From Amycolatopsis nivea (GTDB taxonomy: Bacteria > Actinomycetota > Actinomycetes > Mycobacteriales > Pseudonocardiaceae): a stretch of 64,000 bases of DNA. Positions 51,660 to 60,533 of the stretch are shown here, one piece after another. The notes under the pieces were generated by a model that worked only from the letters and a program-made list of their open reading frames with translations, was not told the DNA's origin and made no database searches. Both the position numbers and the translations under genes were made by a program. Within the stretch, counting starts at the first letter, position 1; each line of letters begins with the position of its first letter. The stretch is taken from the NCBI RefSeq assembly GCF_004522235.1, contig NZ_SDLT01000022.1:1-64000 (forward strand), given 5' to 3'.

Positions 51660-51784
51660 ACGGGACCCGGACTCCGGCTCCCGTGATCGCGTAGTGCCCC
51701 ACCCGCCATCACCCGCAGCCCCGGAGTCCACTGGACCCGGGGCTTTCGCCGTCCCTGGGACAGGGAGTCCGGACTTCAGAGAGG
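51660..51784 (+). other. Leader with mutually exclusive hairpins before chorismate mutase
   Basis: Segment 1 (51667-51675, CCGGACTCC) can pair locally, with segment 2 (GGAGTCC, 51723-51729), or fully with segment 3 (GGAGTCCGG, 51764-51772), which lies six bases before the ribosome-binding AGAGAGG. Segment 2 can instead form its own strong hairpin (GCCCCGG 51718-51724 with CCGGGGC 51737-51743). The layout resembles an attenuator or translational switch; inference only. Confidence 0.4.
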
Positions 51785-51789
51785 TCCCG

Positions 51790-52086
51790 ATGAACGCGCA
51801 GACGCAGAACGCCGACGGACAGCCCGCCGAGCACACCCCGGCGGGCGAGGACATCTCGTCGCTTCGCGAGGAGATCGACTGGCTCGACTCCGAAATCCTC
51901 CGGCTCGTGAAGCGCCGGGTCGAGGTGTCGAAGACCATCGGCGCGGCCCGGATGGCCGCGGGCGGCACGAAAATCGTCTACAACCGCGAGATGGACGTGC
52001 TGGCGCGCTACCGCGAACTGGGTCCGGAGGGCCGTCAGCTGGCGATGCTGCTGCTGAACCTCGGGCGCGGCAGGCTGGGCCGCTGA
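51790..52086 (+). CDS. Chorismate mutase (AroQ-delta type)
   Basis: A 98-residue all-helical enzyme converting chorismate to prephenate for Phe/Tyr. SSLREEIDWLDSEILRLVKRRVEV is the core helix with catalytic Arg, and VYNREMDVLARYRELGPEG plus the C-terminal LLLNLGRGRLGR match the M. tuberculosis Rv0948c subclass, whose tail contacts DAHP synthase and boosts activity. ATG 51790 has AGAGAGG five bases upstream. Adjacent to pcrA as in mycobacteria. Confidence 0.94.
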   Translation: MNAQTQNADGQPAEHTPAGEDISSLREEIDWLDSEILRLVKRRVEVSKTIGAARMAAGGTKIVYNREMDVLARYRELGPEGRQLAMLLLNLGRGRLGR

Positions 52087-52143
52087 CCCGGTATCCGGGG
52101 CATCCCCGATTCGCGCGGCAGGGAAACCGGGCAGACTGGACAC

Positions 52144-52449
52144 ATGATTAACCTCATCGCCGTCATCATCGCGATCGCGAGCGTGCTGGCGGCCCTCGGC
52201 CACGTCGGCTACCTGGCGCTGCTGAACAACGCGGCGGGCAAGCGGGCGGGCGGGGCCCCGGTGGCGCAGTACGTGCGCAGCCGCTGGGCTCTGGCCGGCG
52301 GCGCCACGGCGGCCTCGCTGTTCGCGTGGCTGCTCACTTCCGGCAACGTCGTGCTGGACGTTCTCGCCATCGTCATCGCGGTCGGTAGCGGCGCGACGTC
52401 GATGAAGGCCCTCCAGTCCACGCAGGCGAAGTACCGCAGCGGCGGCTGA
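52144..52449 (+). CDS. Hypothetical small membrane protein
   Basis: A 101-residue protein with an N-terminal helix (about 2-27, NLIAVIIAIASVLAALGHVG) and a second hydrophobic region (48-83). No family recognised. It begins 57 bp after the chorismate mutase stop, so co-transcription is possible. Confidence 0.7.
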   Translation: MINLIAVIIAIASVLAALGHVGYLALLNNAAGKRAGGAPVAQYVRSRWALAGGATAASLFAWLLTSGNVVLDVLAIVIAVGSGATSMKALQSTQAKYRSGG

Positions 52450-52796
52450 CCAGCCCCCGAACTGGGCAAACGCCGGGCGGGACGCTGCGCTGCGTGACGT
52501 GCCGCCCGTTCGGGCGCGCCCGGTCGAGTGAAACCGGTGCAAGTTGCAGGATGGGTGAAGACATTCGCCTGCCGGTTTCCTACTGTGAAGTCCGTGAGGA
52601 CCCTGGCGTCTGCGCCGGGCTATGCCCGGAGGACGCGCGGGAGCTGCGGCTCCGCGCGCCGTTCTCCGCGTGCGCGTGCATTTGCGCGGGAGTTCGCAAG
52701 TGTGGACGCAAGCGTCGTTCTCCTCGTCCCTGCTCCGTTCGGGTTGACGACCGCCCCGGCGCCGTCACGCCCCCCTCGCGGAGGGGTCGAACCGGC
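52450..52796. other. Intergenic region before the anchored protein gene
   Basis: A 347-bp gap. A CCCCTC-GCG-GAGGGG hairpin (52772-52786) overlaps the putative Shine-Dalgarno GGAGGGG of the next gene. GAAACCGG and its complement CCGGTTTC occur 43 bp apart (about 52529 and 52572). The frame open across it has Cys/Arg-rich, non-gene-like composition. Confidence 0.5.
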
Positions 52797-54452
52797 ATGA
52801 CGGGAAACACGATGGGCGGTCGGCGGCACGCGGACCGTCCCGGCGCGGTGTCGGACGCCGAGGTCACCGTTCCCGGACGGCACCGCGTCCGCGCCGACGG
52901 CACCTGGACCCCGGTGGTGCCGCCCCGCACCGCCGGACATCACCGGCACCGCACCGGTGCCGTGCCTGCCGTCGACGGCGCCCCGATGCAGCGAGGCAGC
53001 GAGAACCCGCGGCTGCGCGGCGCACCGGCCCCGCGCGCGGACCGCGTGCCCGACGACGGGAACCGCCCGGCCCCCAACCAGCCGGTCTTCCCCACCGCGA
53101 GCGGCACGTTGCCGATCGGCGAACCGCCGTTGCCGCAGCCGCAGCGCCGCCGGACGACGAGCGATCGCCGCGCCCCCGTCGAACCCCCGCGCCGCCAGGC
53201 CTCCGCTCCGGACCGGCTGGCCGAGCCTCGCCAGACCGCTGCTTTCCCCGGACAGCCGTCCGAACCCCGCGGCCGCCAGACCGCCGCTCCCCAAGACCAG
53301 CAGGTCGCGGCCCCGCTGGCCCGTCAGCCCGAATCCCGCGCCGCCTTCGCTCCCCCGCAGGACCGGATCCCCGAGGAGCACCGCGCCTTTGCCCCGCCGG
53401 AAAGCGCACTCCCCCAGCCGACCCGGCGCACCCGGCAGGAACGCGTCGCCACCACCTCCGCCGCGCTGGCCAACCGGCCGGAAAGCCCCCGCGAACGGGT
53501 CGAGCTGAACCCGGTCGCGGAGGAACCGCCCCGGCGCCAGCGCGTCACGCTCGGCGAACCGGCCGTATCGGCGCGGGAGAGCCAAGAGCAGCAGGACGAC
53601 GAGGTGCGCGTGTACGCCGCGCCGCTGCTGGACGGCCTCGGCACGTTCGATCTCGGCTCGGTGCCCGCGTCCGTCACCCCGCCGAAGACCTGGCGCAAGG
53701 CCGCGTGGTTCGCCACCGGCGCGTCCGGCGCGGTGGTCGTCGGACTGCTGTTCGCCGGGACGTTCCTGGTCGGCGGGCCCACCACCACGACGACCGACGC
53801 GGTCGGCGGGGGCGGCTGGCCCGGCAGGCAGAACGGCGGCAACCCGAACCTCAGCGCGCTCATCCCGAACGGGCAGCACGGCGGGGTCGGCGGCAGCGTC
53901 CCGCGCAGCGACTCCAGCACCAGCCCGGACGGCGTCACCTCGGACAACGGCACGCATCCGCAGCAGGGCTCGGGTCCGAACAGTTCCGCGAGCAGCAGTT
54001 CGGCAGGCGTGACCACGTCGGCGGGCCCCGGCACCGGCACCGGCAGCAGCACGTCCGCGCCGACCACCACGGACTCGCCCTCGTCCAGCGAGCCGCCGCA
54101 GAAGCCGCCGGTCACTCCCGCTGAGCGGGAAACGAAAGGACCGCCGGTCTTCACCGCCGGCGACGCGGACACGATGGGGAACAACTCGGAGAAGTTCTTC
54201 AACAACGTCACAACCGACCCGTCGGAGGCCTCGTCGGTCACGTCCGGCGACCTCAAGCAGCAGGGCCCGCAGGGGCTGCGCAAGCGCTACGCCGACGTCG
54301 CGTACTTCGAGGTCAAGAAGGTCACCATCGACCCGCAGCACGGCACCACGGTGAACACGGTCGAGGTCACGCACCAGGACGGCAGCAAGAGCACCGAGCA
54401 GCAGACGCTCACCTTCGACGACAACGGCAAGATCACCGACGACGGGCGCTGA
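52797..54452 (+). CDS. Membrane-anchored protein with extracytoplasmic C-terminal domain
   Basis: A 551-residue protein: a long Pro/Arg/Gln-rich cytoplasmic part (1-300), one helix (about 302-325, WFATGASGAVVVGLLFAGTF), a Ser/Thr/Gly-rich linker, and a C-terminal ~95-residue domain (NNSEKFFNNVTTDPSEASS ... YADVAYFEVKKVTID ... QTLTFDDNGKITDDGR) that looks NTF2/SnoaL-like. Near the kinase genes and similar in plan to the next protein. Thr-rich cytoplasmic region could be a kinase substrate; inferred. ATG 52797 is the most likely start. Confidence 0.75.
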   Translation: MTGNTMGGRRHADRPGAVSDAEVTVPGRHRVRADGTWTPVVPPRTAGHHRHRTGAVPAVDGAPMQRGSENPRLRGAPAPRADRVPDDGNRPAPNQPVFPTASGTLPIGEPPLPQPQRRRTTSDRRAPVEPPRRQASAPDRLAEPRQTAAFPGQPSEPRGRQTAAPQDQQVAAPLARQPESRAAFAPPQDRIPEEHRAFAPPESALPQPTRRTRQERVATTSAALANRPESPRERVELNPVAEEPPRRQRVTLGEPAVSARESQEQQDDEVRVYAAPLLDGLGTFDLGSVPASVTPPKTWRKAAWFATGASGAVVVGLLFAGTFLVGGPTTTTTDAVGGGGWPGRQNGGNPNLSALIPNGQHGGVGGSVPRSDSSTSPDGVTSDNGTHPQQGSGPNSSASSSSAGVTTSAGPGTGTGSSTSAPTTTDSPSSSEPPQKPPVTPAERETKGPPVFTAGDADTMGNNSEKFFNNVTTDPSEASSVTSGDLKQQGPQGLRKRYADVAYFEVKKVTIDPQHGTTVNTVEVTHQDGSKSTEQQTLTFDDNGKITDDGR

Positions 54453-54704
54453 CCAGCACACTGTCTGCAAATGCCGATGCACGTGCGGTGCGGTGAGCGG
54501 TTGTTCCCTCGTCCGGTTGGGTGACATAAGCTGCCGTTCGTCGTACGACGGCGGCATTCCGGCGACGGAGTCTGGCGGCAGCCGGTCGGCACAGGGTTAC
54601 CTGGCGACTACGAGGTCCGGGCCGACCACGAATCGCCTCGGACCGCCCCGGGGACACCGCCACCGTGTCGTGTCCCGCCCCGAACCCCCAGAGCGAGGAC
54701 TTTC

Positions 54705-55604
54705 GTGCTTGAACGGCAGCGAACCCGGCGAGAACCCGACGCCGTGCGCGTCGAGGACGTGATCCCGCCGGAACTGCTCGAGGACGTGGCCGAGGCCGAC
54801 CGCGAATATCTCGAGCAGGTGTTCCGCGAACCGCAGAAGTACCTGCCGCCGCGCACCCGCCGCCCGGTCGCCCAGGCCGCGGAACCCGTCGAAGAGCCCG
54901 AAAGCAAGCTCGCCCGCCGCGCGAAGCTGGCCGGGCTCGTCGGAGCGGGCGCGCTCGTCGCCGGCGCCGTCGTCACCGCCTCGCTGCTCAGCGGCGGCCC
55001 TCGGCCCACCGTGCCGGTCGCCGGAGGAGCCGCGATGCCCGCCGGGTTCAGCGGCGCGGCAGCGCTCGGCGGGCAGGCCGTGCCGCAGCAGCGCAAGGTC
55101 CACTCGTCCGGCGGCACGACGTCGGGGCAGAGCGAAAGCACGACGCAGTCCCAGCACACCGGCTCGACGGCCACCACGCCGTCGAACTCGGGCGCCACGA
55201 CTCCGGAAACCACTTCCGGCACTTCGTCGTCCGCCTCCTCGAGCACCGCCCCCTCGGCGGAATCGCACAAGAAGTCCGCCACCTCGTCCGCGGCCGCGCC
55301 GGATCCGGTGAAGCTCGAAGCGGTGCGCAAGTTCTACGCCTCGATCGACCACCAGCCGGAGAACGCGCTTTCGCTGCTCAGCCCGAGCGCCGCGCGCGGC
55401 GAAACCGGCGATCTGGTCCGTGCGTGGAGCGGTGCCGACTCGATCGACGTCCAGGAACTGCACGTCCAGGACGACGGTTCGGTCTTCGCCGTGGCGCTGG
55501 TCCACCAGGCCGACGGAACCCTCTTGCGCGTGACCCAATTGTTCGACGTCGTCGAGCAGGATGTGATCTCGCAGGCCCGCGTCCTGTCCGCGGTCTACTC
55601 CTGA
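54705..55604 (+). CDS. Membrane-anchored protein, NTF2-like C-terminus
   Basis: A 299-residue protein with the same architecture as its upstream neighbour: acidic cytoplasmic N-terminus (VIPPELLEDVAEADREYLEQVF), one helix (about 72-93), a Ser/Thr-rich linker and an extracytoplasmic domain (LEAVRKFYASIDHQPENALSLL ... FAVALVHQADGTLLRVTQLF). GTG start. Followed after 212 bp by a Ser/Thr kinase, so a shared envelope-signalling role is plausible. Family not recognised with certainty. Confidence 0.75.
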   Translation: MLERQRTRREPDAVRVEDVIPPELLEDVAEADREYLEQVFREPQKYLPPRTRRPVAQAAEPVEEPESKLARRAKLAGLVGAGALVAGAVVTASLLSGGPRPTVPVAGGAAMPAGFSGAAALGGQAVPQQRKVHSSGGTTSGQSESTTQSQHTGSTATTPSNSGATTPETTSGTSSSASSSTAPSAESHKKSATSSAAAPDPVKLEAVRKFYASIDHQPENALSLLSPSAARGETGDLVRAWSGADSIDVQELHVQDDGSVFAVALVHQADGTLLRVTQLFDVVEQDVISQARVLSAVYS

Positions 55605-55760
55605 CCTGCGCGAACGTGGTTGTGGCGGGTCGGCCGAAGTGTGCCGCGTGCGTGTGCGCAGAGTGAGCGCCTAGCCTTGTCACGGGTCGGTCTCGGCAAA
55701 ACCGGCACACGGTCCACAGCAGGTGCCTACGCTCCGGTGCTGCGGCGGGTTCGAACTCAC

Positions 55761-55812
55761 CCCTTTGGGGTAGAACAGTCCCGCCCCGGGAAGTCGGAGC
55801 CCCAAAGGGAGG
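55761..55812 (+). promoter_or_regulatory. Inverted repeat that could mask the kinase ribosome-binding site
   Basis: CCCTTTGGGG (55761-55770) is exactly complementary to CCCCAAAGGG (55800-55809), whose 3' end overlaps the Shine-Dalgarno GGGAGG (55807-55812) of the kinase gene. Pairing would reduce translation. The left arm is itself partly self-complementary, offering an alternative fold. Confidence 0.45.
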
Positions 55813-55816
55813 TCGC

Positions 55817-57463
55817 GTGAGCGACGAGGGTCGTCTGGTCGCCGACCGGTACCGGATCGTCGGGAAAATCGGTTCCGGCGCGATGGGGGCCGTCTGGCGC
55901 GCCCACGACGAGGTGCTGGGCCGTACGGTCGCCATCAAGCAACTTCTTCTCCAGCCCGGGCTGGAGAACCACGAGGCGGAGGACGCCCGGCAGCGCACCA
56001 TGCGCGAGGGCCGGATCGCCGCCCGGCTGCACCACCCGAACGCGATCACCGTGTTCGACGTCGTCACCGACGACAACGGCCAGCCCTGCCTGATCATGGA
56101 ATACCTGGCGTCCACCAGCCTGGCGCAGGTGCTGCAGGAAAAGGGCACCCTGCCGCCGATGGAGGTCGCCCGGATCGGCGCGCAGATCGCCGCCGCCCTG
56201 CGCGAGGCGCACGCGGTCGGCATCGTGCACCGCGACATCAAGCCGGGCAACATCCTGCTCGCGGGCAACGGCACGGTGAAGATCACCGACTTCGGCATCT
56301 CGCGGGCCAAGGACGACGTCACGGTCACCAAGACCGGGATGATCGCGGGCACCCCCGCCTACCTGGCCCCCGAGGTCGCGATCGGCGGCGACCCCGGCCC
56401 CGAGTCGGACGTCTTCTCGCTCGGCTCGACGCTGTACGCCGCCTGCGAGGGACAGCCGCCGTTCGGCCTGTCCGAGAACACGCTGAGCCTGCTGCACGCG
56501 GTCGCCGCGGGGCAGATCAACCCGCCGCGGCAGTCCGGTCCGCTGGCGAGCGTGCTCGCGGTGCTGCTGCACCCGGAGACCCAGCACCGGCCCACCGCCG
56601 ACGAATGCGAGGAGCTGCTGGCCGCGGTCGCACGCGGCGAGACCCCGCTCGGCGGTCCGGACGCCGACACCATGATGGCCTCGTCCTCGGGCACCCTCGG
56701 CGCGGCCGCGCTCGGTGCAGCCGGTGGCGCGGCAGCCGCTGGTCTGCTGCATCCGGACGACGAGCAGGCCGGCCACTCCGGCACGCTGCTCGACGACCCG
56801 GGCGTCACCCAGCAGTACGACCCGAGCGCACAGCAGTACTACGACGAGGACCCGTACCCGCCGGGCTCCGGCTACCCGGAAGACGACTACGACGACCGCG
56901 GTTACCACCAGGACGGCTACCACCAGGAGCCGCCGCTCTACGGCGACCCGAGCCGCAACGGCCTCGCCGCCACCCGCGCGGTGCCGGTGCCGGACCACTA
57001 CGAGGACGATCCGTACGACGAGGACCCCGCGCCGCGGACCCGCGTGCAGACCGCGCCCGAGGACGACGAGGACGAGAAGCCCGGCGCGTGGAAGAAGCCC
57101 GCGATCATCGGCGGCGTCGTGGTCGTCGGCCTGGTCGCGCTCGGCGTGTGGCTGCTGACTCCGGGCAATCCGCCGGACGCTTCGCAGCCCGCGCCGCCCG
57201 TTTCGTCGTCCGCGGTCGCGCCGACGTCCGTCACACAGCCGCCTTCGGAAGCAACCACTACGTCCCCGCCTACGTCTTCCCGGGAAAGCGCGACCCGCGA
57301 GACCCAGTCGACGCGGCACTCGCGGCGGACCACTTCTGCGGAGGACACTCCGACGCAGGAAACGTCCCAACCGCAGAACACCAAGCCGACGAAGCCGACG
57401 GGTTCCAAGGAACCGACGAAGACGCCGAGCGAGACCAGCGGGCCGCCGTCGCCTACCGGATGA
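55817..57463 (+). CDS. Transmembrane Ser/Thr protein kinase (PknB-type)
   Basis: A 548-residue active-looking Hanks-type kinase. Gly loop IGSGAMGAVW (18-27), Lys41 in VAIKQ, catalytic HRD (138-140) in HRDIKPGN, DFG (158-160), APE in LAPEVA. A Gln/Tyr/Asp-rich juxtamembrane region precedes one helix (about 433-452, AIIGGVVVVGLVALGVWLL) and a short Ser/Thr-rich outside tail without PASTA repeats. GTG start with AAAGGGAGG upstream. Likely co-transcribed with a pseudokinase 13 bp downstream. Confidence 0.95.
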   Translation: MSDEGRLVADRYRIVGKIGSGAMGAVWRAHDEVLGRTVAIKQLLLQPGLENHEAEDARQRTMREGRIAARLHHPNAITVFDVVTDDNGQPCLIMEYLASTSLAQVLQEKGTLPPMEVARIGAQIAAALREAHAVGIVHRDIKPGNILLAGNGTVKITDFGISRAKDDVTVTKTGMIAGTPAYLAPEVAIGGDPGPESDVFSLGSTLYAACEGQPPFGLSENTLSLLHAVAAGQINPPRQSGPLASVLAVLLHPETQHRPTADECEELLAAVARGETPLGGPDADTMMASSSGTLGAAALGAAGGAAAAGLLHPDDEQAGHSGTLLDDPGVTQQYDPSAQQYYDEDPYPPGSGYPEDDYDDRGYHQDGYHQEPPLYGDPSRNGLAATRAVPVPDHYEDDPYDEDPAPRTRVQTAPEDDEDEKPGAWKKPAIIGGVVVVGLVALGVWLLTPGNPPDASQPAPPVSSSAVAPTSVTQPPSEATTTSPPTSSRESATRETQSTRHSRRTTSAEDTPTQETSQPQNTKPTKPTGSKEPTKTPSETSGPPSPTG

Positions 57464-57476
57464 TTCAGGGACAGCA

Positions 57477-58610
57477 TTGAGTTCAGAAGGCAGCATCGTC
57501 GGCGAGCGGTACCGGCTCGACCAGCCGATCGGGCGCGGACGCGCGGGCATCGTGTGGCTCGCGTTCGACACGCGGCTGTTCCGGACCGTCGCCGTCAAAC
57601 GCATGTACCTGCCCGTCGGCCTGCCGCCGGACCGTGCCGAACAGGCGCGCGCGATGGCGATGGAAGAGGGCAAGGCCGCGGCGCGGATCGATCATCCGTG
57701 CGCGATCACGGTGTACGACGTGCTGCCCGACGGCCAGGACGTGTGGCTGGTCATGGAGTACATCCCGTCGCGCGGGATGTCGGTTTTCCTCGCCGAGCAC
57801 GGCCGGCTCACTCCGGAGCAGGCCGCGTTCCTGGGCATCCAGCTCGGCGACGCGATGGCGTCGATTCACTCGGCGGGCATCGTCCACCGCACGCTCGAAC
57901 CGAACACGGTGCTGCTCGCGGACGACGGCAGCGTCAAGCTGACCGACATCGGCATCACCGGCGGCAGTCCGCACGCCGCTTACCGGGCGCCTGAGGTCAC
58001 GCGCGGCGCGCCTCCGTCTGCAGCTGCAGACGTGTTCTCGCTGGGCGCGACGCTGTACACGGCGGTCGAGGGCGTGCCGCCGTTCGGTGACGACGGCCAG
58101 TCCCCGGAACGACCGCCGGAGAACGCTGGCCCGCTCGCCGGGGCGTTGCAGAAGATGCTGCGCGCCGACCCGGCGGCCCGGCCGACCATGGACGACACCG
58201 TGCACGCGTTGAAGGCGATCACCGTCGGACGCGAGCAGACCGCGTTCATCCCGCCGACCGCGCCTGCGTTGCCGACGCTTCCGGCGTCGCGGCCGCTGCC
58301 CGTGCAGCCGCCCAATGTCCCGGAGCCGACCCAGCAAATTCTGCCGCAACAACAGCCGCAGCAACCGGCTCCGCTGATGCAGCTTCCGGTCCAGCAGGTG
58401 CCGCAGGCTCCCGCGCCGGCGCAGCCAATGCAGCAGCAGACGATGCAGCAGCCGACCGCCCGGTACACGCCCACTCCGGCGCAGCAGGCCGCGTCCGCGC
58501 AGGCTGTTCGGGAGAAGGCGGCGGCGCGGCGGCGGATCATCCTCACCGTCGCGGCGATCCTGTGCGCGATCCTGATCGGGATCGGCGTTTCGCAGCTGCT
58601 GTTCGTCTGA
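57477..58610 (+). CDS. Kinase-fold membrane protein lacking the catalytic Asp (pseudokinase)
   Basis: A 377-residue Hanks-type fold. The Gly loop (IGRGRAGIVW) and Lys41 (VAVKR) are kept, but the catalytic loop reads HRT-LEPN (137-143) instead of HRD-xKPxN: the general-base Asp is Thr139 and the Lys is Glu141. DFG is DIG (157-159) with Asp retained. A Gln/Pro-rich linker and a C-terminal helix (about 353-374) anchor it. TTG start with CAGGGA upstream. It probably serves as a regulator or scaffold of the adjacent active kinase; weak atypical catalysis is not excluded. Confidence 0.88.
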   Translation: MSSEGSIVGERYRLDQPIGRGRAGIVWLAFDTRLFRTVAVKRMYLPVGLPPDRAEQARAMAMEEGKAAARIDHPCAITVYDVLPDGQDVWLVMEYIPSRGMSVFLAEHGRLTPEQAAFLGIQLGDAMASIHSAGIVHRTLEPNTVLLADDGSVKLTDIGITGGSPHAAYRAPEVTRGAPPSAAADVFSLGATLYTAVEGVPPFGDDGQSPERPPENAGPLAGALQKMLRADPAARPTMDDTVHALKAITVGREQTAFIPPTAPALPTLPASRPLPVQPPNVPEPTQQILPQQQPQQPAPLMQLPVQQVPQAPAPAQPMQQQTMQQPTARYTPTPAQQAASAQAVREKAAARRRIILTVAAILCAILIGIGVSQLLFV

Positions 58611-58617
58611 GCCGATG

Positions 58618-59520
58618 TCAGGCGACGTTCTCGGTCGCCTCTTGCATGGCTTCGAGGAACGTCTGTACGGCCGGGCTGCCCGCGACCCGTGCGGCCACCG
58701 CCGCGTGAATGTGCCTGCTCGGCTGCGGATTGCGGACCCGGCGCACGACCACTCCCGGATGCGGAGTGCCTAGCCCCAGCTCCGGCACCAGCCCGACGCC
58801 GAGCCCGGCGGCGATGAACCCTTGCGCCGACGGATAGTCCTCGGACTCGACCACGACGTTCGGATGGAACCCGGCCGACGCGCAGGCGCCTTCCAGGATC
58901 GCGCGGCAGGCGCCGGGAATCGGGTCGACGCCGACCCACGGTTCCTCGGCGAGGTCGGTGAGGTCGAGGACGCGTTTGCGAGCCAGCCGGTGCGCCCGCG
59001 GCAGGACCGCGCGGTACGGGTCGTCCAGCAGCGGCACCAGCTCGATGCCCCGGCCCGGCTCCGACGGCCGCGGGTACACGATGATCGCCAGGTCAGCGCG
59101 ACCTTCCTCGACCTCGGTGAGCGGATCGCCTGGGTCGATGAGCTTGAGATCGAGCCACACGCCGGGGTGTTCGCGGCGCAGCGCGGCCACCGCGTACGGC
59201 ACCATCGTCGCGCCCGCGGTGGCGAAGTAGCGGATGGCGAGCTTGCCGGTGCGGCCTTCCTTCAGCTCGGTGAGCGCGGCCTCGGCTCGGGCTAGCTCCG
59301 CGCTGAGCGTCTCGGCGTGTTCGGACAACAACGTCCCGGCCGGGGTCGGCTGGACACCGCGGCCGACGCGTTCCAGCAACGGCGTGCCCGCTTCGCGTTC
59401 GAGCACCGCCAGCTGCTGGCTGATCGCCGACGGCGTGTAGCCGAGATTCCTCGCCGCGGCAGTGATCGAACCGCTCGTGATCACCGCGCGCAGCACCTGC
59501 ATGCGCCGTACATCGAGCAT
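58618..59520 (-). CDS. LysR family transcriptional regulator
   Basis: A 300-residue regulator: HTH in QVLRAVITSGSITAAARNLG, YTPSAISQQLAVLEREAG, then a two-lobed substrate-binding domain. It diverges from an EamA transporter with a 104-bp spacer and probably controls it. Effector unknown. Confidence 0.92.
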   Translation of the reverse strand: MLDVRRMQVLRAVITSGSITAAARNLGYTPSAISQQLAVLEREAGTPLLERVGRGVQPTPAGTLLSEHAETLSAELARAEAALTELKEGRTGKLAIRYFATAGATMVPYAVAALRREHPGVWLDLKLIDPGDPLTEVEEGRADLAIIVYPRPSEPGRGIELVPLLDDPYRAVLPRAHRLARKRVLDLTDLAEEPWVGVDPIPGACRAILEGACASAGFHPNVVVESEDYPSAQGFIAAGLGVGLVPELGLGTPHPGVVVRRVRNPQPSRHIHAAVAARVAGSPAVQTFLEAMQEATENVA

Positions 59521-59624
59521 GGCTCGATCCTACAGCTTTGCTTAATTGTCCCTGCAGTTATTTTCGCTTGTCCTTACACCTTGCCGCGGCGAAGCTGGCT
59601 AGCGAGGCAAAGGAGGAACCTGGG

Positions 59625-60533
59625 GTGGGCGAGTCGAAGACGCTGCTGAGGATCGCGGCGCTCGCGTTGATGTGGGGATCGAGTTTTTTCTGGATCAAGC
59701 TCGGGCTTGAAGCGCTTTCCCCGGTGCAGCTGGTGCTCGCGCGGCTCGTGCTGGGCGCCGTGGTGCTGCTGGCGCTGTGCCTGATCGGGCGGCGGAGCCT
59801 GCCGTCGCGACGGAGCACGTGGGGGCATCTGCTCGTCGCGGCGTTCTTCCACAATGCGTTGCCGTTCCTGCTTTTCGCGGTCGGCGAGACCACCGTGGAC
59901 TCCGGCATCACCGGCGTGCTGAACTCGACCACTCCGCTCTGGGTGCTCGTGGCGGCCCCGTTCCTCGGAGTGTCGAACCGGATGACCGCGACGCGGATCG
60001 CCGGTCTGGTGATCGGGCTCGGCGGGATTCTGCTGATCTTCGCGCCGTGGCAGGCGTCCGGGCTGCTCAGCTGGGGTGCGCTGGCGTGCCTCGCCGCGGC
60101 GGCGAGCTACGGGTTCGCCTTCGTCTACGAAGGCCGGTACCTGTCGAACACCGGCTCCTCGCCGTACGCGATCGCGGCCGGGCAGATGCTGCTGGCCACG
60201 GGTTTTCTGGTGCTGGCCATGCCGTTCGGCGGGCTGACGCCGGTGCACCTGAGCCCGGTCGCGCTGATCGCGGTGGTGATCCTCGGCCTCGGTTCGACCG
60301 GGATCGCGTTCGCGCTCAACTACCAGCTGCTGGCGAGTGAAGGCGCGGTGGCCGCGTCGGTGGTCGGTTATCTGCTGCCGGTGGTGTCGGTGCTGCTGGG
60401 CGCGGTTTTCCTGCACGAGCAGCTGAACCTGCGCGTGATCGCGGGCATGGTCGTGGTGCTGCTCGGCGTCGCGTTGACGCGGTTGCAGCGCAAACCGGCC
60501 GTGACCCCGGAAGAAGAACTGACTCCGGCCTAG
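59625..60533 (+). CDS. EamA/DMT superfamily transporter
   Basis: A 302-residue ten-helix transporter with the two EamA repeats: LMWGSSFFWIKLGLEALSP and later SYGFAFVYEGRYL, with LGLGSTGIAFALNYQLL and PVVSVLLGAVFLHEQL in the second repeat. GTG 59625 has AAAGGAGG upstream; I reject the 29-codon longer frame. Stop overlaps the convergent response-regulator stop by four bases (CTAG). Substrate, probably a metabolite or amino acid, is unknown. Confidence 0.9.
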   Translation: MGESKTLLRIAALALMWGSSFFWIKLGLEALSPVQLVLARLVLGAVVLLALCLIGRRSLPSRRSTWGHLLVAAFFHNALPFLLFAVGETTVDSGITGVLNSTTPLWVLVAAPFLGVSNRMTATRIAGLVIGLGGILLIFAPWQASGLLSWGALACLAAAASYGFAFVYEGRYLSNTGSSPYAIAAGQMLLATGFLVLAMPFGGLTPVHLSPVALIAVVILGLGSTGIAFALNYQLLASEGAVAASVVGYLLPVVSVLLGAVFLHEQLNLRVIAGMVVVLLGVALTRLQRKPAVTPEEELTPA

